Assembly: GCA_016719055.1 (NCBI GenBank)
Contig: JADKAW010000035.1
Span: forward strand, 1 to 12,340
Direction of reading: 5' to 3'
From: Candidatus Rhodoferax mariagerensis
Lineage (GTDB): Bacteria > Pseudomonadota > Gammaproteobacteria > Burkholderiales > Burkholderiaceae_C
DNA length: 12,340 bases
Positions 6,269 through 12,340 of the stretch are shown piece after piece. The position numbers and the translations under genes are program-made. The notes beneath the pieces were generated by a model. That model was not told the origin of the DNA. It did not search any database and saw only the letters and a list, made by a program, of their open reading frames with translations. The first letter of the stretch is position 1. Every line of letters starts with the position of its first letter.

Positions 6269-8396
6269 CCAAAAAGGCCTGCAGGCCTTTGACTACCTGC
6301 GTGAGCAGCTACACATAAGCGAGCAACGCGGCCCTGACCGTTTCTTTGGCGAATTCCTCAATGCCCTGTTTTTTGAAGCCTTCGCCAAGCCCGAAGCTGA
6401 CCGCAGCCCCGAGGCAAAAGCACTGACTGGCCAAATCCCCTACCTCAACGGCGGCCTGTTTTTGCACCACAAGCTGGAGCTGGACGCCAACCACGTGCCG
6501 CGCGTCGGCACCAAGCTGACCGTGGCCGATGCCGCTTTCAAAGGCATCTTTGCGCTGTTCGCCAGCTTCACCTGGCACCTGGACGACACGCCCGGTGGCG
6601 ACTCGGACGAGATCAACCCCGACGTGCTGGGCTATATCTTTGAGAAATACATCAACCAGAAAGCTTTCGGTGCTTACTACACCCGGCCCGAAATCACCGG
6701 CTACCTGGCCGAGCGCAGCATTCACAAGATGATTCTGGAGCGTGTTTATGAGCCCGCCGTGCCTGAGCTAAAAATCAAAGAGGTCAAGTTCGACACCGTG
6801 TCCGACCTGCTGGCGCGCATGGACGCACGCACCGCCATCAAGCTGGTCAATGAGGTGCTGCCCAGCATCACCATCCTGGACCCTGCGGTGGGTTCGGGCG
6901 CGTTTCTGGTAGCGGCGCTCAAATGCCTGATCAACGTCTATTACGCCGTGGTAGGCCGTGCTGGCATGAGTGCCAGCAAGGAGCTGGAAAACTGGCTGCG
7001 CGGCATTCAGCAAGACCACCCCAGCGTGGGCTACTACATCAAGCGCCGCATCGTCACCGACAACCTGCACGGCGTGGACATCATGGAAGAAGCCTGCGAG
7101 ATTGCCAAGCTGCGGCTGTTTCTGGCGATGGTGTCGTCGGTCAGGCGGGTAGCAGACCTGGAGCCGCTGCCCAATATTGACTTCAACATCCTGCCTGGCA
7201 ATTCGCTGGTGGGGTTGATGCGGGTCGATGAGGTGGAGTTCAACCAAACCAATACCCAGCGGAGTCTTTTTGCAGAGGTCAAACCCCGGCCCTTTGCAGA
7301 ACTGCTGGCCGCCAAAAACCGCAAGCTCGACACCTACCGCCATTCCGCCGAGCAAATTGGCAAACAGCTTAGCCTGCGCGAGTTGCGTGACGATATTGAT
7401 GTCGAAATGCGTGATGCCAATGCGGTGATGAACGAGCTGCTGCGCGACCAGTTTGAAAAACTACAAGTCAAATTTGAAGAGGCCACTTGGGATGCCAAAA
7501 AACAGGACCTGGGCAAACCCAATAAGCGACCGATTGAGAGCCGCGATATTGCCGCGCAAACGCCATTTCACTGGGGCTATGTGTTTGACAAGATCATGCA
7601 GGAAAGGGGCGGCTTTGACATTGTGCTGGCCAATCCGCCCTGGGAAGTGTTCAAGCCCCAGGCCAAGGAGTATTTCTCACCGTTCTCTGAGAGTATTAGC
7701 AAAAAGAACATGTCGATCAAGGCATTCGAAGCTGAGCAAGCTCGCCTGCTTTTGAATTCCGATATTCGCTCGGGCTGGCTCGCTTACCAGAGTCGATTCC
7801 CGCACATGAGCGCGTATTTCCGAAGTGCGAAAGAGTACCGATTCCAGTCAGCAGTGGTTGCCGGCAAAAAAACGGGTTCGGACATCAATCTCTACAAGTT
7901 GTTTACCGAGCGTTGTTTCTCACTTTTGCGCCCCGGCGGTCATTGCGGCATCGTTATCCCGAACGGGTTGTACAAAGATCTGGGTGCCACCGGGCTGCGA
8001 AACATGTTGTTTGACCACACCCAGGTCGACTCCATGATCTCCTTGTCGAATGAAAAGTTCATCTTTGAGGAGGTGCATCATTCGTTCGGATTGCTCTTTT
8101 TGAGTTTCACCAAGGGCGGAACAACCGAAAAACTACACGCCACGTTCCGAATCAATCCACGTGAAGCCATCAAGGCAGACGAGTTTGGGACATTCGTCAA
8201 TGACGAAAGCAATTTCATTGAGATTTCGGCCAAACTGATTGGCTCAATGAATGCCGAGACCCGTTCGGTACTGGAGTTTCGGGGGGCGGCTGACGTGACC
8301 ATCGTCAACAAAATGTTGCAATTCCCTTCTCTGGGCGAGAAGCTCGATGGCGTATGGAACTTGCAGTTGACGAACGAATTCCGCCATGACGAATGA
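6231..8396 (+). CDS. Eco57I/PglX-like N6-adenine DNA methyltransferase, catalytic piece
   Basis: Central part of the methylase. The nominal TTG at 6231 overlaps the previous frame and is only where this frame opens; real coding is resumed at about 6252. Gamma-class adenine methylase motifs are plain: GAYYTRPEI (6669-6695, motif X, SAM-binding), LDPAVGSGAFL (from 6876, motif I) and NPPW (7632-7643, motif IV, catalytic, flips and methylates adenine), preceded by FDIVLA. It would transfer a methyl group from SAM to adenine at a specific site, marking host DNA. The part after NPPW (about 7670-8390) is presumably the target-recognition region and is clearly lower in GC than the catalytic part. The piece ends in TNEFRHDE at a one-base frameshift. 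The expected partner is the helicase upstream and the ATPase downstream. Confidence 0.88.
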   Translation: MSGSCKKGLPLHDQKGLQAFDYLREQLHISEQRGPDRFFGEFLNALFFEAFAKPEADRSPEAKALTGQIPYLNGGLFLHHKLELDANHVPRVGTKLTVADAAFKGIFALFASFTWHLDDTPGGDSDEINPDVLGYIFEKYINQKAFGAYYTRPEITGYLAERSIHKMILERVYEPAVPELKIKEVKFDTVSDLLARMDARTAIKLVNEVLPSITILDPAVGSGAFLVAALKCLINVYYAVVGRAGMSASKELENWLRGIQQDHPSVGYYIKRRIVTDNLHGVDIMEEACEIAKLRLFLAMVSSVRRVADLEPLPNIDFNILPGNSLVGLMRVDEVEFNQTNTQRSLFAEVKPRPFAELLAAKNRKLDTYRHSAEQIGKQLSLRELRDDIDVEMRDANAVMNELLRDQFEKLQVKFEEATWDAKKQDLGKPNKRPIESRDIAAQTPFHWGYVFDKIMQERGGFDIVLANPPWEVFKPQAKEYFSPFSESISKKNMSIKAFEAEQARLLLNSDIRSGWLAYQSRFPHMSAYFRSAKEYRFQSAVVAGKKTGSDINLYKLFTERCFSLLRPGGHCGIVIPNGLYKDLGATGLRNMLFDHTQVDSMISLSNEKFIFEEVHHSFGLLFLSFTKGGTTEKLHATFRINPREAIKADEFGTFVNDESNFIEISAKLIGSMNAETRSVLEFRGAADVTIVNKMLQFPSLGEKLDGVWNLQLTNEFRHDE
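6246..6268 (+). other. First frameshift site in methylase gene (A6 run and following bases)
   Basis: The upstream frame reads CAA AAA AGG and ends at TGA 6266-6268. The downstream frame reads AAA AAA GGG CTT CCT CTC CAT GAC CAA, leading into LHDQKGLQAFDYLREQL. The net shift equals one extra base, most simply one A too many in 6246-6251. The family motif Q-K-K-G-F-L would instead appear with one A added, which then needs a second missing base before CAT. The exact lesion is therefore ambiguous. Confidence 0.75.
8391..8396 (+). other. Second frameshift site in methylase gene
   Basis: The sequence GACGAATGACAGCC gives a stop (TGA 8394-8396) in the catalytic frame. One additional A (GAC GAA ATG ACA GCC) makes the frame continue as DEMTAGSFKTEFAANRLPLF, the C-terminal part expected for this family. 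It is explained by a single-base loss in a short A run. Confidence 0.8.
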
Positions 8397-8914
8397 CAGC
8401 CGGAAGTTTCAAGACTGAGTTCGCCGCCAATCGACTGCCTTTGTTTACAGGGCGAATGTTTAACCAATTTGAAATCACAACAGAACACTCGGGCTACTGG
8501 ATCGACGAGGCAGAGCTGGTGCTTGACTGGTTGCTACGGCAAAGCATCACCACGACCTTGAACATGTTCTACCTTTACCAACTGCCGGTGCCGCGCTTGC
8601 CATCTTCAGACCTACGGTGTGCCCAGATTGCCACCCGCGCCGCCCGCCTGATCTGCACCACCCCCGAATTCGACGGTCTGGCCAAAGCGGTGGGTTTGAA
8701 GCCGCAACCACGGACAGCGGTGGCCTTTGGCACCACCGACCCCACAGAACGCGCCAAACTCCGCGCTGAGCTCGACGGCTTGGTCGCCCACCTTTACGCC
8801 CTGACCGAAGAAGAGTTCGCCCACATCCTGGGCACCTTTCCGCTGGTGGCCGAACCAGTCAAAATTGCGGCCTTGAACGCTTGGCGCGATGTTGAAAGAG
8901 GGCTGATTTCATGA
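8393..8914 (+). CDS. Eco57I/PglX-like DNA methyltransferase, C-terminal piece
   Basis: A 173-residue continuation of the methylase. The ATG at 8393 overlaps the preceding stop as ATGA and could permit re-initiation, but the protein is clearly the tail of the same enzyme: FKTEFAANRLPLFTGRMFNQFE, then LDWLLRQSITTTLNMFYLYQLPVPRL, RAARLICTTPEFD, and AELDGLVAHLYALTEEEFAHILGTFPLV, a typical ending of Eco57I-type methylases. SGYWIDEAE runs directly into LVLDWLLRQ. In family members I recall, a segment of the order of 80-120 residues lies between these blocks, so an in-frame internal deletion near 8510-8525 is likely. The stop codon overlaps the ATPase start (ATGA, 8911-8914), so expression of the two is coupled. 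Confidence 0.8.
   Translation: MTAGSFKTEFAANRLPLFTGRMFNQFEITTEHSGYWIDEAELVLDWLLRQSITTTLNMFYLYQLPVPRLPSSDLRCAQIATRAARLICTTPEFDGLAKAVGLKPQPRTAVAFGTTDPTERAKLRAELDGLVAHLYALTEEEFAHILGTFPLVAEPVKIAALNAWRDVERGLIS
8897..8902 (+). promoter_or_regulatory. Ribosome binding site of the AAA ATPase gene
   Basis: AGAGGG ends eight bases before the ATG at 8911, inside the end of the methylase coding region. It supports this start over later in-frame ATG codons. Confidence 0.55.
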
Positions 8915-10041
8915 AACTGCAAAGTGTGCGCGTGCGCAACTTCAAAGCCATTGTTGATAGCAAGACCTTGAAGCTGGGGCCGCTGACTGCCTTCATTGGC
9001 AACAATGGCGCGGGCAAATCCAGCCTAATTGAGGCGCTTGAGACCTACCAATGCATCGTGCGTGACGGGTTGGATATTGCCATGCAGCGCTGGTTGGGCA
9101 TTGAACACGTGCGGCACAAGGCGCAAGAGGCCAAGGAACGCGCGGGGCAGTTGGTGAACCCCATTTCCTTTGAGTTGGCGTTGGGGGAAAGCCCCCGCAA
9201 GGTGCGCCGCCTGGCCATGACGGTGAATAACGATCCTGCCGCAAACCGCATGTTCATTGCCTCGGAGCATGTTTCTGACCTTGCTGGCGATTTCACCGAG
9301 CGCAACATGTTGGAGACGCTGCTGACCTACAGCGATGGTCGCTCCATGTTGACAGCACCGGTGGACTTGAACACGACCAAGCTGGCTGTCGAAGTGCTGG
9401 CCTGGCAATTTTTGACGCTCAGTCCCGAGCGCATGGGTCTGCCCGTGCCACAGCAGCGCACCAAGGGTGCGGTGCGCATGGCCAATGACGGCTCGAATGT
9501 GGCAGATTTTTTGCTGGACCTGCGCCGCCAGGATGCCAACGCCTTCAATGGCATCGTAGAAACCATGGCGTTTGTGTTGCCTTATGCCAAAGACATTCAG
9601 CCAACGCTGACCTCGTCAGAGATCGAGCGCAAGGCGTGGTTGCAGTTGAGCGAAGACACGTTCAAGGTGCCGGGCTGGTTGCTTTCCACAGGTACGCTGC
9701 GCATGCTGGCGCTACTGGCCTTGCTGCGCCACCCCAACCCGCCGCCGCTGATCGTGGTGGAAGAAATTGAAAATGGCCTGGACCCGCGCAGCATCCACTT
9801 AATCGTTGAAGAGATTCGCAGCGCGGTGCTGTCTGGCGTGACACAAGTCATCGTCACCACCCATTCGCCTTATTTACTGGATTTGTTGACGCTGGAACAT
9901 CTGGTGGTGGTGGAGCGTGACATGCAAGGTCACCCTTGTTTTGTCAGGCCGTCTGACCACGACAACCTGCGCCGCTGGGCGCAGGAATTTGCTCCGGGCA
10001 AGCTGTACACCATGGGCAACCTGACGGGCTTGTCGGTATGA
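8911..10041 (+). CDS. AAA family ATPase (OLD/RecF-like, AAA_21 type)
   Basis: A 376-residue ABC-type/SMC-like ATPase. It begins with VRVRNFKAIVDSKTLKL, the usual start of RecF/OLD-like proteins, followed by Walker A GNNGAGKS (residues 30-37). An ABC-signature-like STGTLR lies near 257-263, Walker B with double glutamate in LIVVEEIENGLDP near 280-292, and the switch histidine in VTTHSPYLL (His318). There is no TOPRIM domain on this chain; the next gene seems to supply it. ATP hydrolysis with DNA or phage-component sensing would be the expected role. It overlaps the methylase by four bases and the DUF4276 gene by four bases, making translational coupling likely. The frame is intact. In context it would be the ATPase of a helicase-methylase-ATPase set or the sensor half of an ATPase-TOPRIM pair. 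Confidence 0.9.
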   Translation: MKLQSVRVRNFKAIVDSKTLKLGPLTAFIGNNGAGKSSLIEALETYQCIVRDGLDIAMQRWLGIEHVRHKAQEAKERAGQLVNPISFELALGESPRKVRRLAMTVNNDPAANRMFIASEHVSDLAGDFTERNMLETLLTYSDGRSMLTAPVDLNTTKLAVEVLAWQFLTLSPERMGLPVPQQRTKGAVRMANDGSNVADFLLDLRRQDANAFNGIVETMAFVLPYAKDIQPTLTSSEIERKAWLQLSEDTFKVPGWLLSTGTLRMLALLALLRHPNPPPLIVVEEIENGLDPRSIHLIVEEIRSAVLSGVTQVIVTTHSPYLLDLLTLEHLVVVERDMQGHPCFVRPSDHDNLRRWAQEFAPGKLYTMGNLTGLSV

Positions 10042-10646
10042 GCATCGGCTTTATCTTTGAATGCGGTCCGCAAGGGGCGGATAAACAGGTTTGTGAATAC
10101 CTGGCGAGCCAACTTCAGCCAGGGGAAAAGTTCGTTTCACGCACCATGGACAACAAGCTCAAATTGCTGAACGGGGCCGCTGGCGTGGCAAGAAAATTGC
10201 TGAATGAAGGGTGTCAAAAGGTATTGATCGTGTGGGATTTGCGCCCCGCCTGGCCAGACAAAAAGGGCAAACCCTGCCGAGCCCAAGAGCGCCAGGCCTT
10301 GCTGGACGCTTTGGTCAAAGAGGGTCTACAGGGTGCGCCGGTATACCTTGTGTGTGTTGAGCAGGAGTTTGAAAGCTGGCTGATGGCAGACGAGGCCAAG
10401 TTGTCGGCATTTCTATCGACCCCAACGCATGAATACAAGGTGCCCAGGATCAGACGACCTGACCGTGAAAAGAACCCCAAGTCAATGGTCATGAAGCATT
10501 TTCAAATGGCTTTGGGCAAGAAGTATGAAGACCGTGTGCATGCCATCAAGGTCATGCGGACCAACCCACCACTTAATTGGGCCAAGTTGCGGCGGTCTGA
10601 GTCGTTTGCACGGTTTGAGGCTAAATTGGCTGCTGTTCAGCCATGA
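10038..10646 (+). CDS. DUF4276 family protein, TOPRIM-like
   Basis: A 202-residue protein recognised as DUF4276 by the CVEQEFESWLMADEAKL block (residues 106-122). It has features expected of a TOPRIM fold: a first-strand glutamate (FIFECG, Glu8) and a hydrophobic strand ending in an acidic residue (KVLIVWDLRP, Asp67). The second aspartate of a classical DxD is absent (DLR), with further acidic residues at 108-118. TOPRIM assignment is inference from these features and from its partner. Families of this kind are encoded next to AAA_15/AAA_21 ATPases and act as nuclease-like effectors in OLD-type and PARIS systems. The start ATG overlaps the ATPase stop (ATGA, 10038-10041). Its own stop is TGATG, so a further gene may once have begun there. 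Confidence 0.8.
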   Translation: MSIGFIFECGPQGADKQVCEYLASQLQPGEKFVSRTMDNKLKLLNGAAGVARKLLNEGCQKVLIVWDLRPAWPDKKGKPCRAQERQALLDALVKEGLQGAPVYLVCVEQEFESWLMADEAKLSAFLSTPTHEYKVPRIRRPDREKNPKSMVMKHFQMALGKKYEDRVHAIKVMRTNPPLNWAKLRRSESFARFEAKLAAVQP

Positions 10647-10690
10647 TGATTGACTTCTCTCACTGGCCATTGCTGATGCAGCCCGCCATT

Positions 10691-10710
10691 CATAACTTTC
10701 AGATGTTATG
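10691..10710. repeat. Short inverted repeat
   Basis: CATAAC (10691-10696) and GTTATG (10705-10710) are perfect complements around an eight-base loop. No run of T follows on either side, so this is not a convincing intrinsic terminator. Confidence 0.35.
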
Positions 10711-10777
10711 CATCAAAACAGCCTCTAGCCCATATAAAACATGCGCAAGAAGCTATCATGAAGATAGCAATCAAAAC
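10704..10777. repeat. Candidate dispersed intergenic repeat (Comamonadaceae type) with hairpin
   Basis: The stretch with CAAAACAGCCTCTAGCCC, GCGCAAGAAGCTATC and GATAGCAATCAAAAC resembles a short intergenic repeat that I remember from Comamonadaceae genomes. It includes a perfect hairpin, GCTATC-ATGAA-GATAGC (10752-10768). It is non-coding and lies inside the direct-repeat-flanked spacer. Family assignment is from memory only. Confidence 0.5.
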
Positions 10778-10829
10778 TGTAGAAGCCAAGTCAAATCCGG
10801 CATACCACCCGATCAACTGGTGTCAGCTC

Positions 10830-12340
10830 ATGATTGACCTCTCCCCGCCCAGTCCGCCGACCGCATCAACGCCCTGTTGGCCGCACACGAAAGCCGCACG
10901 CTCGACTTCAAACGCATCAGCGGCAAGCAGGGGCGGATGTATGAGGCGGTGTGCGCCTTTGCCAATACCGAAGGCGGCTTGCTGGTGATCGGCATTGGAG
11001 ATGCCAAGGCCATGAAAGCGGGTGACAAACCGCCAAGCCGCCTGTTTGGCATTGAAGAAAACCCGGAGGGCTTTGGCAACTTCCGCACCGAACTGCTGAC
11101 ACGTTTTACGCCCGCCATCACCAAACTGCACTGGATTCGGGTGGCCTGCACCTTGCACAACGGCCAGCCGGGGCATGTGGTGCTGTTGCGGGTGGAGAAA
11201 AGTGACCAAGTGCATTCCGTGGTGGGCAACGGCACCTGGACGCGCATGGATGCCAGCAACCGCGAGCTGAGCGCTGCCGAAATTGCCGACCTTGCCTACC
11301 AGCGTGGCGTAAAGAGTGCAGAAACGCTGCCCATGCCGGTGGCGCTGGATTTGCTGAACACGGATGCTTGGCGCAGTTACTGCATCACACGCGGCCTGGC
11401 AGATATGGACTTGGCCGTGCGCTTGCCACGGCTGGGGCTGGCGATACCGGTAGACGGCGCGCTTGAGCCGTTGCTGGCTGCACTGCTGCTGTTTGCAGAT
11501 GAACCGGGTGCGCTGCTGGCGGGTCAGGGTATGCGGGCGGACATTCGTGTCTCTCACTTCCAAGGCAAGACGATACAGCGTGATGCGGTGCCAAACTTGC
11601 TGTTGCCACCCAAAACCATCACTGGCCCGGCAATAGAGCAGATTGCCAAGGCGCAGGCCTACGTGCTGGAGCGGTTGGCAATGGGGTTGACCATGCCAGG
11701 CTCTGGTTTCAAGACACGCTACCGTTTTCCAGAGCGGGTGATCAAAGAGGCCATCACCAATGCCGTGGTGCACCGCGACTACCGGTTGAACCGTGACATT
11801 CACATTCACATTTTTGATGACCGCGTGGAGGTGAAAAGCCCAGGGCGATTGCCAGGCAATTTGACGCCGGCGACCATCGGCAAGGCCGGGTCAGTGCCGC
11901 GTAACAGCCTGCTGGCACGACATCTGCGCGAGTTTCCGGCGCCACCCAATGTGGATGCGGGCGAAGGCGTGCCGATGATGTTTGCGCAAATGGCAAAGGC
12001 CAATTTGTACGAGCCGCTGTACCGCGAGCAACTGGACAGCGCTGTGCCCACGTTGCTGGTGACCTTGCTCAATGAAGAGCGGCCACCTCTGTGGACTCAA
12101 GTGAGTGACTGGATCGACCGCAATGGCCCCATTGCCAACGGAAAGCTGCGCGAGATTTCAAGCCTGGACACGCTAGCAGCTTCCAAGCAATTGCGGCAAT
12201 GGGTGGCTCAGGGCGTGCTGGTTGCGTTGCCAGCGCCGTCACGCCAGCAAGCCAGCTACACCAAACCTGAGTTGGCCGGACTGGTGGATTTGACCCGTTC
12301 ATTATCTTTTGGCTTGGATAATGAAATTGGGAATGGTGAA
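10830..12340 (+). CDS. AlbA_2 (Schlafen-like) / GHKL-ATPase regulator, 5' frameshifted, 3' cut by window
   Basis: A long coding region without stops from 10838 to the last base, so it is partial at the right edge (at least about 500 residues). Corrected numbering from the ATG at 10830: the AlbA_2 putative DNA/RNA-binding domain has E21-x-x-x-x-DFKR (to 29) and FANTEGGLLVIGIGD (44-58). The GHKL-type ATP-binding region found in RecG-like transcriptional regulators has EAITNAVVHRDY (Glu307, Asn311, 307-318) and IFDDRVEVKSPGRLPGN. A winged-helix-like tail (VSDWIDRNGPIANGKLREI) is near 425-445. The ATG frame (MIDLSP) leaves the main frame after about five codons, and the main frame has a stop at 10835 with no good start codon after it. 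One base is missing in 10843-10850. No ribosome site is evident before 10830. Probably a transcriptional or stress regulator; an association with the upstream defence genes is inferred. Confidence 0.82.
10843..10850 (+). other. Frameshift site at start of AlbA-type gene (C4 run)
   Basis: With one more C in CTCTCCCCGCCCAG, the ATG at 10830 reads MIDLSPAQSADRINALLAAHE and enters the long open frame. Without it, the ATG frame gives MIDLSPPSPP and unrelated sequence. Confidence 0.75.

Larger units (their letters stand above)
10646..10843. repeat. Spacer flanked by a 13/14 direct repeat (insertion-like)
   Basis: ATGATTGACTTCTC (10646-10659) recurs as ATGATTGACCTCTC (10830-10843), a single difference. 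The second copy starts the AlbA-type gene, while the first overlaps the DUF4276 stop codon exactly where a coupled start would be. The 170 bases between are lower in GC and carry an intergenic repeat. I read this as a small element inserted in the start of the downstream gene with duplication of the target. No transposase is present. Confidence 0.55.

Noticed and set aside
10650..10678. Promoter with TTGACT as -35 for the AlbA-type gene
   Set aside because: At 17 bases downstream the -10 hexamer would be CTGATG, a poor match; the TATAAA at 10733 has no -35. TTGACT is part of the direct repeat.
10752..10768. Intrinsic terminator after the DUF4276 gene
   Set aside because: The hairpin GCTATC/GATAGC is only six pairs, not GC-rich, and is followed by AATCAAAAC and not by a T run.
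10643..10837. Possible 64-residue small protein (MMIDFSHW...) overlapping the DUF4276 stop
   Set aside because: The start is convincing as a coupled start but the rest translates the intergenic repeat. It is better explained as the left copy of a duplicated gene start than as a gene.
10823..11809. Long open frame of 328 codons on the - strand
   Set aside because: It lies opposite a clear AlbA_2/GHKL coding region with recognisable motifs; the translation is rich in Q, H and R and has no domain. It is a shadow of the + strand gene.

Overview
The window looks like a piece of a Betaproteobacterial chromosome, most likely Burkholderiales/Comamonadaceae (Rhodoferax/Polaromonas-like). I base this on the moderately high GC, the codon usage, and a short intergenic repeat (about 10704-10777) that I remember as common in that family. 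I made no database comparison. All supported genes lie on the + strand.

Left flank (1-1133): an intact histone-deacetylase-family amidohydrolase is followed with no spacer by a small GNAT acetyltransferase. The pair looks like ordinary chromosomal metabolism. A 138-base gap (1134-1271) follows, in which I see no clear promoter or terminator.

Defence-like operon (1272-10646): (i) a long SNF2/DEAH helicase with an N-terminal phospholipase-D-type domain, split by a frameshift near 2595; (ii) a KilA-N-domain protein; (iii) a large Eco57I/PglX-like N6-adenine DNA methyltransferase, split by frameshifts near 6250 and 8393 and apparently lacking a block of its C-terminal region; (iv) an OLD/RecF-like AAA ATPase; (v) a DUF4276 protein with TOPRIM-like features. 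Methylase-ATPase and ATPase-DUF4276 are coupled by 4-base ATGA overlaps. The helicase + methylase + ATPase content resembles the phage-defence type called HMA and is related in logic to DISARM/BREX. The ATPase/DUF4276 pair resembles split OLD or PARIS-type effectors. A plausible scheme is self-DNA marking by the methylase, invading-DNA processing by the helicase/PLD protein, and the ATPase-TOPRIM pair as sensor/effector.

Right end (10647-12340): a roughly 184-base spacer flanked by a 13/14 direct repeat of the start of the next gene, then an AlbA_2 (Schlafen-like) plus GHKL-ATPase-like regulator that runs off the window. Its reading frame is broken about five codons after its ATG. The direct repeat suggests this gene once directly overlapped the DUF4276 stop codon and was pushed away by insertion of the repeat element.

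Four frameshifts occur in three genes. Three are explained by loss of one base, two in A or C runs and one in a short GAA(A)TG context; the fourth is also at an A run. Homopolymer sequencing/assembly error must be excluded before calling these genes dead. The other five genes are intact.
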